Part shown: positions 7,555 to 15,041 of the stretch, in pieces | Position numbering within the stretch: the first letter of the stretch is position 1 | Layout: each line of letters starts with the position of its first letter | From: an uncultured Alistipes sp. | GTDB lineage: Bacteria > Bacteroidota > Bacteroidia > Bacteroidales > Rikenellaceae | Direction: 5' to 3' | Length of the DNA: 16,338 nt | NCBI GenBank assembly: GCA_937880705.1 | Contig: CALGRZ010000014.1 | Coordinates: 1 to 16,338 of the forward strand | Position numbers and translations under genes: made by a program | The notes under the pieces: model-generated | Told to the model about the DNA's origin: nothing | The model's database searches: none | Seen by the model: only the letters and a program-made list of their open reading frames with translations

Positions 7555-7585
7555 TTGACAAAGGCTTTTTGGCGTTGTATATTTG
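7555..7585 (+). promoter_or_regulatory. Promoter of the phage-type cassette
   Basis: TATATTTG (7578-7585) is a perfect Bacteroidetes -7 box. TTG of TTGACA (7555-7560) lies 20 bases upstream, within the 19-21 base spacing of that promoter class. Transcription should begin near 7591, leaving a leader of about 240 bases before the first cassette gene. A host-type housekeeping promoter in front of phage genes is notable. Confidence 0.75.
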
Positions 7586-7625
7586 CACTGTAATTCGACG
7601 GCACAAGCGGCGATTACAACAAGTT

Positions 7626-7643
7626 TGTTGACACTATTAACAA
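7626..7643 (+). promoter_or_regulatory. Imperfect palindrome, candidate operator 1
   Basis: TGTTGACACTATTAACAA: the arms TTGTT/AACAA (from 7625) flank a 9-base centre. Its left half is identical to the perfect palindrome exactly 100 bases downstream (TGTTGACACT in both). Two related sites in one leader suggest a common binding protein. Confidence 0.4.
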
Positions 7644-7718
7644 TTTCGATATTTCGGTTATAAACACCTATATAATACTGATATTCAATATATGATTTTC
7701 AGAAGATAGTTATATATT

Positions 7719-7820
7719 ATGTTGTTGTTGACACTTTGTCAACACCCCGGGATACTCCCCGACGACTGCAGCGAAGGGGGTATCCTACAGGGGAGAGAAC
7801 AACCCTTTACACACGATTAA
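7719..7820 (+). CDS. Possible 33-residue leader peptide
   Basis: ATG at 7719 opens a 33-codon frame ending in TAA at 7818-7820, only 11 bases before the first cassette ATG. The peptide begins MLLLTLCQHPG and ends GREQPFTHD. The AT-rich sequence ahead of the ATG suits Bacteroidetes translation starts. The frame runs across both the palindrome (7726-7744) and the long hairpin (7745-7793), so its translation would open those structures. No known family is recognised. It could equally be a chance frame inside a structured leader. Confidence 0.25.
   Translation: MLLLTLCQHPGILPDDCSEGGILQGREQPFTHD
7726..7744 (+). promoter_or_regulatory. Perfect palindrome, candidate operator 2
   Basis: TGTTGACA (7726-7733) and TGTCAACA (7737-7744) are exact reverse complements around a 3-base centre. 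A 19-base site with 8-base arms is typical of a dimeric repressor. It would also fold as a small RNA hairpin. It lies about 135 bases downstream of the predicted transcription start, so repression would be by roadblock or by looping with the related upstream site. Confidence 0.5.
7745..7793 (+). promoter_or_regulatory. Long leader hairpin
   Basis: GGATACTCCC (7750-7759) pairs with GGGGGTATCC (7776-7785) over ten positions including one G-T pair; 7749 with 7786 adds a further G-T pair. CCCC 7745-7748 with GGGG 7790-7793 extends the stem past a 3-base bulge. The loop of 16 bases contains CTGCAG. No T-run follows, so it is not a terminator. It ends 38 bases before the first cassette ATG. Confidence 0.5.
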
Positions 7821-7831
7821 ATTATTTGATT

Positions 7832-8800
7832 ATGAAGTTTACAACAATACCAAAAAACGGAGCTTCGTGGCACGATAATCTGATCTATGAGTTTGACTCC
7901 GAGATCGCTGAAGGGGCAGACTACACCCTCTCGATAAACGATAAGTCGCGCGGGATAGTCATAGGCCTTGTCACACTGCGCAACGTCACAAAGGCCAAGG
8001 TCGACATCGCCCCGTACATACGCCGAATAATGGGCGCGACACCCACGGTGAGCACAACGCCCACGGTGAGCATATCGCCGGCAGCTCTTGTCATAAACCT
8101 CTCGTGCGACGACATCCGAAGCGAAAATCGGCTTATATTCCGCTCCGAGATCAAGAGCCTTGCACCCGAGCTCTACACACGCAGCGTCACACGCCAGACC
8201 GTACGTCGCAACGACCCTATACTTCTGACGGCCTACGGCGAAGAGTACGTCACGGTGAGGATTCGATACATGCACAACAACAGCTCGACCACCAAGGAGA
8301 TAACGCACCGCACATACGGACTGCCGGCAGAGCTCTGCATACCCACCACCTCGACCAACGACACTCTGCGCAGCGTGCATCTGACGATTAGCTGCGACAA
8401 TGCCGTGACATACGAGCGCGACTACACCATTGGCGAGGGGCTCGACAATGCCGCTACACTCTACTGGTACAACCCCATGGGTGGTGTCGACCACTACACC
8501 TTCCCGCTGGTACGCCTCCAGGAGCGATATGCCGAGGTTGAGAGCATAACCACCTCAACGACCACCTATCGCAACCTTAAGAGCGACCGACTGACCTACA
8601 CACTGACAAGTGCACGCGAGGTACCAGAACAGATGAGCCAGCTGGCCGAGATTGTCGGCTCGCCACACATATTCTGTCACCTCGACGGCAGCCTTGTAGA
8701 GGTGGAGATGCCCGAGCGCAAGATAGTCTACGACAACCACGGCGCACTCCCCCTGCTTCAGATCAAACTTACTACCAACGCTAAATGCCGACTGCTATGA
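7832..8800 (+). CDS. Phage tail-tip/fibre-like protein
   Basis: A 322-residue protein, first gene of the cassette, with no signal peptide. Residues 1-60 look like a compact beta domain (SWHDNLIYEFDSEI, then DYTLSINDKSRGIVIGLVTL), followed by VDIAPYIRRIM (65-75). The central part has the motif LYWYNPMGGVDHYTFPLVR (about 209-227). That resembles a motif I associate with tail-fibre/tail-tip proteins of Bacteroidetes phages, where a 'W-x-N-x-x-G-G-x-D-x-Y-T-F' pattern recurs. A tandem 18-base repeat gives TPTVST/TPTVSI at about 70-81. I chose ATG 7832; the frame is open to a TTG at 7736 inside the palindrome, which is a poor start. Its TGA overlaps the next gene's ATG by four bases. The structural role is inferred; the exact part is uncertain. 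Confidence 0.6.
   Translation: MKFTTIPKNGASWHDNLIYEFDSEIAEGADYTLSINDKSRGIVIGLVTLRNVTKAKVDIAPYIRRIMGATPTVSTTPTVSISPAALVINLSCDDIRSENRLIFRSEIKSLAPELYTRSVTRQTVRRNDPILLTAYGEEYVTVRIRYMHNNSSTTKEITHRTYGLPAELCIPTTSTNDTLRSVHLTISCDNAVTYERDYTIGEGLDNAATLYWYNPMGGVDHYTFPLVRLQERYAEVESITTSTTTYRNLKSDRLTYTLTSAREVPEQMSQLAEIVGSPHIFCHLDGSLVEVEMPERKIVYDNHGALPLLQIKLTTNAKCRLL
8039..8074 (+). repeat. Two-copy 18-base tandem repeat inside a coding region
   Basis: Two 18-base units (8039-8056 and 8057-8074) share CCCACGGTGAGCA in register and encode TPTVST and TPTVSI. The unit length keeps frame, so copy number could vary without breaking the tail-fibre-like protein. Confidence 0.7.
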
Positions 8801-11121
8801 CACGACTATGGATTGATGGTGTGGAGTGCGCCATTGTGGGCGACTCCCCGACACTACCGGCCTACGACAGCCGCCGCCTGCGCTCTGTCGAGGCGTGGCG
8901 CGAGGGCGAGAGCATGGCTATCCTCATTGGAGCAACGCCCGAGGCCGACAGCGTGCTCTACATGGCCCGCGACATATACCGCACCTCGAGCTTCAACGAC
9001 GACTACCACGAGGCCATCTTCGAGGTTGACGGCACGGTACTCTTCCGAGGTGTTGTAACGCTCCTCGGCACGTCGTACCACGACGGCGAGGCCTGCTACC
9101 GCCTGCTGATACGCTCGGGAGGTGCCCAGTGGGCCAAACAGGCTGCGACAACACGCCTCAACGAGAGTGCGATAGAGTACAACGGCTGCCTCACCCTACC
9201 CGACATCGAGGCGAGCTGGAGCCAGCAGTGCCCCGTGCGCTTCATGCCACTATGGCGCGACCGCTACCCCGAGTACACTACCGACACAGGCATCTACGCA
9301 ACACAGGCAACGCTGATGCCCCACGACTACTACCCCTTCCTGGCCATTGAGCCAATTATCGACTCGATGGTCAAGAGCAGCGACTACACGCTGGTGAGCC
9401 GCTTCATGCAGCTACGTCTGTTCAAGAGCCTGATGATGAGCGGTGCCTACCGCACCCTGCGCAGTGCCGAGGCCTACGCCACGATGGGCTTTAAGGCCTA
9501 CCGCACAACCTCGACAACAAACCAAGCCGACGACATGGGCCGCGTCTATGCATGGCTGCCCTACACAGCATCGAACATCGGCTGCATAGTCGACACGGTG
9601 AGCCCCACGGCCACGGATGAGCAGGGCAACACGCTGGGCGATGCCTACAACTACGGCAACTGCTTCACCTTCGACAAGGGCAGACCCGTATTTCGCCCAC
9701 GCCGCACCATCTCCACGGCCTTCGACATGCACCTGCGCTACACCACCGACTACCGCATAGTGTCGAGCAGTGAGCTGCGAGGCTTCGACACCATCTCGCT
9801 GGGTGGCGAGTGCGTGGTGAAGGTCAAGCTCTCCAACCCCTTTGTCGACCAACGCTCGAGACTTGTGGCAGGAACCTCCTACCGCGTGCTGATCTTCGAC
9901 CACGACACCGGGTGCAGCTACATGCTGGATGGCTATGGGGAGCTGACCGATGCCGATAGCCTGATCACCGCCACCGAGGAGATGCAGCGTGGCACACGCC
10001 TGCTGGTCAAGGGCGAGGGTGAGAGCCAATACTCGGAGTATACGGGTGACTGGGCCATATACTTTGGCTATGTGACTTCAACGGGCAGTCAGACCGTTGC
10101 CGTGGACATACGCACCGACTACCGAGAGCTCTCGCCCTCGAAGCCCGAGTTGTTCAACGCCATCTTCTTCGCAGGTGCCGAGCCCGGGCAGTCGCTGACA
10201 CTACACAACGGATGCAGCGTAACACCCGTCTTCAACGGTGTAGCCGGCTTTGGCTCGGAGCTCACGTTTAGCGATGTGGCCAACGTGGATATCTCGCAGG
10301 CCGACCTTATGGAGGCACTGATGCAGATGTTCAACCTCTGCATCTACTCCGACGACACGAGTCGCAGACTCTATATCGAGCCCTACGACAGCTTCTTCAC
10401 CGACGACATCCACGACTGGCAGCATAGGCAGATTGACGAGCCTCACGACGGTGTAGAGCTTCGTGGCGAGTGCTACGAACGACTGACACTGGGCTACCAA
10501 CCCACCGACGGCATAGGTCTGCGCAGCGACGAGGCGAGCGGGAGCACCGCAGGCTCGTGGAGCTACACCACCGAGGGCTACGCCTCGAAACAGGCAACGC
10601 ACACCCTGCTCAACCCGCTCTTCGCGCCCACCCTGTCGCTCCAGGGCATGCTCTCCACCGCCCCCGCAGCCGAGGTGATGTGCGTGGGCGACCGCGACGC
10701 ACTCAACGACGACTTCAACATCTCACCGCGTGTGGTCATCTATCGCGGTTTGATGCCACTGCCCGAGGGCCAGACGTGGGGTGCTGCGAACAACGCCTAC
10801 CCCTACGCCTACTTCCACTCTCCGCAGATGGAGGATGGCCTCGGCTTCGAGGTGCGCGACAACAGCTACGGCCTACACCGCTACCACCTCACCGAGCTGG
10901 AGCAGAGGGCCTCGGGACAGAGACTATGCTGCCGCATAGTGCTCCACCCCGATGAGTACCGCGACCTCTTCGATATGGAGGGCAAGGGTGCCACGCTGCG
11001 ATCACTCTTCCGCCTGCGCCTCGGACAGAACAGCTCGCTCTTCCGTCTGGAGGCCATAACCCACTACGACTACGAGGCTCACATCGCCACTTGTAGCTTT
11101 ATACGCACACTTAACGACTAA
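8797..11121 (+). CDS. Large phage tail-tip/baseplate-like protein
   Basis: A 774-residue protein without signal peptide or membrane segments. The N-terminal 130 residues follow a pattern I know from tail-tip proteins of Bacteroidetes phages: DGVECAIVGDSP, SVEAWREGESMAILIGATPEADSV, SFNDDYHEAIFEVDGTVLFRG, then YRLLIRSGGAQWAK. In those relatives the pattern includes 'FN...A.i.vdG..v..G...L'. A long beta-rich middle and a domain around LMQMFNLCIYSDDTSRRLYIEPYD follow; the latter also occurs in such proteins. I chose ATG 8797 because it overlaps the upstream TGA (ATGA). ATG 8785 would add four residues. It probably forms part of a particle that touches the target cell. No enzyme motif is seen. Confidence 0.6.
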   Translation: MTRLWIDGVECAIVGDSPTLPAYDSRRLRSVEAWREGESMAILIGATPEADSVLYMARDIYRTSSFNDDYHEAIFEVDGTVLFRGVVTLLGTSYHDGEACYRLLIRSGGAQWAKQAATTRLNESAIEYNGCLTLPDIEASWSQQCPVRFMPLWRDRYPEYTTDTGIYATQATLMPHDYYPFLAIEPIIDSMVKSSDYTLVSRFMQLRLFKSLMMSGAYRTLRSAEAYATMGFKAYRTTSTTNQADDMGRVYAWLPYTASNIGCIVDTVSPTATDEQGNTLGDAYNYGNCFTFDKGRPVFRPRRTISTAFDMHLRYTTDYRIVSSSELRGFDTISLGGECVVKVKLSNPFVDQRSRLVAGTSYRVLIFDHDTGCSYMLDGYGELTDADSLITATEEMQRGTRLLVKGEGESQYSEYTGDWAIYFGYVTSTGSQTVAVDIRTDYRELSPSKPELFNAIFFAGAEPGQSLTLHNGCSVTPVFNGVAGFGSELTFSDVANVDISQADLMEALMQMFNLCIYSDDTSRRLYIEPYDSFFTDDIHDWQHRQIDEPHDGVELRGECYERLTLGYQPTDGIGLRSDEASGSTAGSWSYTTEGYASKQATHTLLNPLFAPTLSLQGMLSTAPAAEVMCVGDRDALNDDFNISPRVVIYRGLMPLPEGQTWGAANNAYPYAYFHSPQMEDGLGFEVRDNSYGLHRYHLTELEQRASGQRLCCRIVLHPDEYRDLFDMEGKGATLRSLFRLRLGQNSSLFRLEAITHYDYEAHIATCSFIRTLND

Positions 11122-11141
11122 CATCAACAACCAACGCTCCA

Positions 11142-12296
11142 ATGTCTAACACCACTCAAAAGTATGCCGAGATAGCATCGCCACGCGGGTCGCGTCGATA
11201 TGAACGCCTCATCGGAACACTGCTCTCTACACAGCTGATCGATCCGTCGACCCTCGAGCGAAGAGCCATCTACGACTATGTATCGAACAACACTCAACGA
11301 CACCGTGGTCGTTGCAGTGCCATGCGATGGGCCGCAGCACGGTTTGGCTGCTCATACGAGAAGGTACGCAAGGTGGTGTACGACACGGAGCATAACCTTT
11401 CATCACTAAAACAGATGCACTCATCAATCAACATTCGCAACGAAGCGGACTGCACCACCATCGACATCGAGGGCACCATAGGGCTCTCCGAGCAGTGGCA
11501 GTTCGACAACCCCAACAGCCGTGTGGCGACCTATGAGGCCTTCCGCGAGAAGGTATCGCACATCGCCAACATCGCCGACACGCACATCATTGTCAACATC
11601 CGCTCCACGGGTGGCGACGTGAACGATGCTATACTCATCTACGAGGCCCTGCGTGCCACAGGAGCGCATATCACAACGCGCTGCTACGGCTACACCGCCT
11701 CGGCAGCAACCATCGTGGCACAGGCAGCCTCGGAGGGCTCTCGAGAGATTGCAGCCTCGTCGCTCTACCTCATCCACAACTCGCTGTGCTCGACCGAGGG
11801 CAATGCCGAGGAGCTGCAGGCCGAGGTCGAGATGCTGCGCCAGACCGACAGCCGTCTGGCCGAGATCTACGCGACACGCTCCGGCGTGCCCACCGAGCAG
11901 ATTGCAGCACTCATGGCCGAGAATGGCGGTCGTGGTCGCTGGCTCTCACCCGCCGAGGTCATCGAGTATGGCCTTGCCGACTGCCTCGTTGCCGAGAGCG
12001 TGACACCTGCCCGCGAGCAGAGCCTCGGCGACCGCGCCCTGAAGGGGGTTAAGGCACTGCTGAAGGCCATAGGTCTGGAGCGTGACACCCCCGAGGCCGA
12101 GGACGACATCAACTACATCCCTCGCCAGAGGGCTACGGCGGCGGCCGACCACTCGACCATCGCCTTTGAGGAGGCACAACGCAGTGCCACAATGACATCG
12201 CTCAAAGAGGTGGAGGACCCCTCGCTGAGCGACCCCACACTCACGCCTCGCGGCACGGCCTATGAGCGTGATGCACGCTCGCTGCGCCAGCGTTAA
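11142..12296 (+). CDS. ClpP-like phage head maturation protease with N-terminal HTH-like segment
   Basis: A 384-residue protein. Residues about 95-285 form a ClpP/S14-type serine protease: IVNIRSTGGDVNDAILIYEAL (150-170) with the oxyanion-loop GG, the nucleophile Ser187 in CYGYTASAAT, His212 in YLIHNS, then EYGLAD (275-280). The third catalytic residue is not clear; Glu260 is a candidate. Such proteases cut capsid and scaffold proteins while phage heads mature. Before it, residues 55-82 (MRWAAARFGCSYEKVRKVVYD core) look like a helix-turn-helix. After it come 100 charged residues that could act as an internal scaffold, as in protease-scaffold fusions. The gene sits directly before the capsid gene, which fits the role. 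The added HTH-like part is unusual. Confidence 0.78.
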   Translation: MSNTTQKYAEIASPRGSRRYERLIGTLLSTQLIDPSTLERRAIYDYVSNNTQRHRGRCSAMRWAAARFGCSYEKVRKVVYDTEHNLSSLKQMHSSINIRNEADCTTIDIEGTIGLSEQWQFDNPNSRVATYEAFREKVSHIANIADTHIIVNIRSTGGDVNDAILIYEALRATGAHITTRCYGYTASAATIVAQAASEGSREIAASSLYLIHNSLCSTEGNAEELQAEVEMLRQTDSRLAEIYATRSGVPTEQIAALMAENGGRGRWLSPAEVIEYGLADCLVAESVTPAREQSLGDRALKGVKALLKAIGLERDTPEAEDDINYIPRQRATAAADHSTIAFEEAQRSATMTSLKEVEDPSLSDPTLTPRGTAYERDARSLRQR

Positions 12297-12350
12297 AAGC
12301 GTACTAAACCAACCAAAAAAATCTACTAACATCTATTAAAACACCTTATT

Positions 12351-13310
12351 ATGGGACTTATCGAACACACCAAGACCTACACCGGCAACGACCTTGAAAC
12401 CATCTTCTTCCGCCCCATGCTCACCGGCCCCAATGCCGAGGAGCTCGGCATCCGCGTGATCTACAACATGCCCATGCCCACCACCATCCAGCTGTGGGCT
12501 GCCAAGTCGGACATCCTCCAGAACTACACCTCGGGCTGGACAGGTGGCACAAGTGCAGACCGCAAGCAGAAGACCATCGACATGGCCAAGATCAAGGCCG
12601 AGCTCGGCTTCTCCGCCTCGGACTACTTCAACCAGGTCTACGAGCTCATCGTAAACAGTGCCTCGGTCAACCTCGACGACCTCTCGGGCACCGAGCTGGA
12701 GAGGGCCGAGACCGAGCTCTTCCGTAAGTCTATCGCCGAGAGCCTGCGCACGATGATGTGGGTGGGCGATGTCGACAGCAACAGCCGCAACCTCTTCGAC
12801 GGACTGCTGACCAAGGTCTACAAATATCCCCACAAGGATATCGACATGAGCGATATCACCCTCTCGGCCGACACCGTAACCTCGATTTTTGACAGATTGT
12901 GGGAGGCGGCCGACCACAAGTTGAAGTGCCTGAAGTCGGAGGGCAACCTCGCCTTCTTCGTCACCTCGAACGTGTGTGATGCCTACGAGCTGTGGCTCGA
13001 CAAGTTTGGTGGCGATGCGGCCTACACCGACATCAACACCGGCCGTCGCGAACTCTCGTACCACGGCATCCGCATCATCGACATGAACATCGACGCCTGC
13101 CTGCCGCTGGATGTCAACGAGAGTATGCACCACGTCTTCCTCACCGACCGCCGTAACCTCGCCCTCGCGGTAAATACCGCCGACTACCCCGGTGCCGAGG
13201 TGCGCATGTGGTACAACCCCGACGAGATGGAGAACCGCCAGCGTGCCACCTTCCTGGCCGGCACCGAGATCCTCGACGAGACGCTGGTTATATCTGCATC
13301 ATTCATCTAA
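12351..13310 (+). CDS. Probable major capsid protein (HK97-like)
   Basis: A 319-residue protein between the head protease and portal genes, the expected place for the main shell protein. Visible hints are WAAKSDILQNYTSGWTGGTSADRKQKTIDMAKIKAE-type linker (48-83, in pieces), ELIVNSASVNLDDLSGTELERAETELF, FFVTSNVCDAYELWLD (about 204-219), GIRIIDMNI, HHVFLTDRRNLALAVNT and a C-terminal strand VRMWYNPDEMENRQRATFLAGTEIL. A late 'L-T-D-R-x-N-L' strand followed by a basic/aromatic strand is typical of HK97-fold shells. It has the longest upstream gap of the cassette (54 bases, A-rich), which may give it high translation. It ends in ISASFI. The call rests mainly on context and overall form. Confidence 0.7.
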   Translation: MGLIEHTKTYTGNDLETIFFRPMLTGPNAEELGIRVIYNMPMPTTIQLWAAKSDILQNYTSGWTGGTSADRKQKTIDMAKIKAELGFSASDYFNQVYELIVNSASVNLDDLSGTELERAETELFRKSIAESLRTMMWVGDVDSNSRNLFDGLLTKVYKYPHKDIDMSDITLSADTVTSIFDRLWEAADHKLKCLKSEGNLAFFVTSNVCDAYELWLDKFGGDAAYTDINTGRRELSYHGIRIIDMNIDACLPLDVNESMHHVFLTDRRNLALAVNTADYPGAEVRMWYNPDEMENRQRATFLAGTEILDETLVISASFI

Positions 13311-13328
13311 CCTAAAACTGCGTAAGCT

Positions 13329-14558
13329 ATGACCGAAAAGAGAGTTGCAACACGCATCACCACTACCGACAACCGCACCGAGCCTCTACTGGGCTCGGTG
13401 GCGGCCGGCGGCACAGCCTCGACAAGCGATCGTGTGTGGCGTTGGGGCGACAACAACGCCCTGCCCACAGCCCTCTCGCTTATGGCACGTCGCTCGGCAG
13501 CACACCGCCGCATCATCAACGACAAGGCCGACTATATCGCCGGCAAGGGCTTCGCCTACGACGATGGCTGCAACCCCATCATCGCAAGCCTTGTAAACAG
13601 AGCCAACGGCGAGGGCGACAGCCTGCGCGGTGTTATCGCCCGTCTGGCATACGACATTGCACTTCTGGGCAACGCCTTTATGGAGGTCGTCACCGATGCC
13701 AACCGCTCGTTTCTGTCGCTCTACCATCACGATGCCTCGACATGTCGTGTCGCCCGCGACTCACAGCACATCGTCATGCACCACAATTGGTCGTCATTCA
13801 CCGCCACCGATGCCAAGACACTACCCCTCTACCCCCTCTTTGAGGAGCAGGAGGATGGCACGCTGCGTAGCATGATCCACTACAAGGAGTATGAGCCCAT
13901 GTTTGCACACTACGGCGTGGCAACCTATGTCGCAGGCCTCGACGTGGCGGCCATAGCCTGGAAGACCGACCGCTGGAACATCTCGCGCATCGACAACTCG
14001 TTTCAGCTCTCCGGCGTGATGATGCTCGACAGCGCAGTAGATAGCGAGGAGGAGGCCGACCGCATAGTGCGCATCGCCGAGGAGAAGTTCGCCGGCCGCC
14101 CCGGACAGGTACTCTTCGTGTTGCGCGACCACAGCGATGGTGACAACTCGCGCTTCATACCCATCGACACCTCGTCCGATGGCGACTGGCACACACTCCA
14201 CACGCAGGCCGAGAGCGATCTGGTTATCGCCCACTCCTGGTTCCGCTCGCTCAGCGGTCTGGACTACTCGTCGGGCTTCTCCACCGACCGCATACTCCAC
14301 GAGTATGAGGTGGCACTCAACACCATCATCCTGCCCGAGCAGCAGAGGCTCATGGAGCCCCTGCGCAACATCCTCCGCGAGGTGATGGGCGTGGATGCCT
14401 CATCGCTGGAGATTGTCAACCGCCCACCCACGACCTCGAAGCCCCCATACATGAGGGTGTGGGAGGCACGCCGAGCCGATGGCTTGTGCTACGACGAGCA
14501 CGACCCCGAAGAGCAGATCTTCCTTGCCGACCTAAACCGTAACCGCACAAAAGATTAA
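13329..14558 (+). CDS. Phage portal protein
   Basis: A 409-residue portal-like protein. Portals form the twelve-part ring at one head corner through which DNA enters and leaves. Family signs include RRIINDKADYIAGKGF (about 60-75), LAYDIALLGNAFMEVV (102-117, the usual 'GNAF-E-V' strand), LYHHDASTCRV, SGVMMLDS, then a helical region EEADRIVRIAEEKFAG and a C-terminal helix block EYEVALNTIILPEQQRLMEPLRNIL. It is slightly short but within the range seen in siphophage-like elements. It lies 18 bases after the capsid gene and 6 before the connector gene. A portal with no terminase nearby is a key oddity of this cassette. Confidence 0.82.
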   Translation: MTEKRVATRITTTDNRTEPLLGSVAAGGTASTSDRVWRWGDNNALPTALSLMARRSAAHRRIINDKADYIAGKGFAYDDGCNPIIASLVNRANGEGDSLRGVIARLAYDIALLGNAFMEVVTDANRSFLSLYHHDASTCRVARDSQHIVMHHNWSSFTATDAKTLPLYPLFEEQEDGTLRSMIHYKEYEPMFAHYGVATYVAGLDVAAIAWKTDRWNISRIDNSFQLSGVMMLDSAVDSEEEADRIVRIAEEKFAGRPGQVLFVLRDHSDGDNSRFIPIDTSSDGDWHTLHTQAESDLVIAHSWFRSLSGLDYSSGFSTDRILHEYEVALNTIILPEQQRLMEPLRNILREVMGVDASSLEIVNRPPTTSKPPYMRVWEARRADGLCYDEHDPEEQIFLADLNRNRTKD

Positions 14559-14564
14559 CCCGCT

Positions 14565-15041
14565 ATGGAGACACTTATCAACCGCGAGGAGGTCATACGT
14601 CTGGCCTTCTCGCCCCACGAGCTGATACTCGAGAGCGTCATCACCCAATCGGATATCGCCGAGGCCGAGCACCGCTATCTGCTCCCTGTGATCGGGGAGC
14701 CACTGGCCTTGGCCCTATATGCAGGCGACTACCCTTCGTTGATGAGCGAGTATGTGGCTCCGGCCGTTGCCGCATGGGTGCGCTATGTGGTGCAGCCACT
14801 ACTCGGCCAGAGGTGTACACCATGCCTCACGGATGATGGCAACGACTTCTACAACGCCACGACGGCCGACAACGTGCGCCTCCGAAGGCTGCAACACACC
14901 CTGCGCCATAAGGCCTCGACGCTGACACGCCGCCTGAGCGACTACCTCAACGCCAATGCGGAGCAATACCCCGAGTTCGACCCGAAACACAACGTATTAA
15001 ATCGCTGTTCGATAGATGGAGACATTATTCAAACTTATTAG
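14565..15041 (+). CDS. Head-tail connector-like phage protein
   Basis: A 158-residue mostly helical soluble protein. METLINREEVIRLAF and the run ITQSDIAEAEHRYLLPVIGEPLALAL (26-51, read in pieces) resemble the small Bacteroidetes phage family (DUF6712-like) that sits after the portal gene and is believed to be a head-completion or connector protein. A helix-rich C-terminal part (LRRLQHTLRHKASTLTRRLSDYL) follows. It overlaps the next gene by 26 bases in another frame, which suggests coupled translation. The position fits the connector role; the family name is from memory and should be treated as tentative. Confidence 0.6.
   Translation: METLINREEVIRLAFSPHELILESVITQSDIAEAEHRYLLPVIGEPLALALYAGDYPSLMSEYVAPAVAAWVRYVVQPLLGQRCTPCLTDDGNDFYNATTADNVRLRRLQHTLRHKASTLTRRLSDYLNANAEQYPEFDPKHNVLNRCSIDGDIIQTY

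Larger units (their letters stand above)
7589..7831 (+). promoter_or_regulatory. Long structured leader upstream of the cassette
   Basis: This stretch between the predicted start of transcription and the first cassette ATG has no long open frame. In order it holds an inverted repeat at the 5' end (TGTAAT 7589-7594 with ATTACA 7613-7618), an imperfect palindrome (7626-7643), an AT-rich section (7644-7720), a perfect palindrome (7726-7744), a long hairpin (7745-7793) and an A-rich start region. The concentration of pairing elements suggests regulation by DNA-binding protein or RNA folding. I do not recognise a known riboswitch class. Confidence 0.45.

Noticed and set aside
7745..7793. Leader hairpin as a transcription terminator
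   Set aside because: No T-run follows on either strand (TACAGGGG after the inner stem on plus; the GTGTTGACA region on minus).
7736..7831. N-terminal extension of the first cassette protein from a TTG at 7736
   Set aside because: The start would lie inside a perfect palindrome, and the added residues are basic and low-complexity. ATG 7832 has the normal AT-rich start context and gives a sensible beta-type N-terminus.
12336..13133. Minus-strand open frame (265 codons) opposite the capsid gene
   Set aside because: Antisense shadow of a well-supported gene; Val/Gly/His-rich with no known pattern and no start context.
12351..13310. Encapsulin nanocompartment instead of phage capsid
   Set aside because: Neighbouring head protease, portal and connector genes indicate a phage-type head; no cargo-enzyme gene is present.
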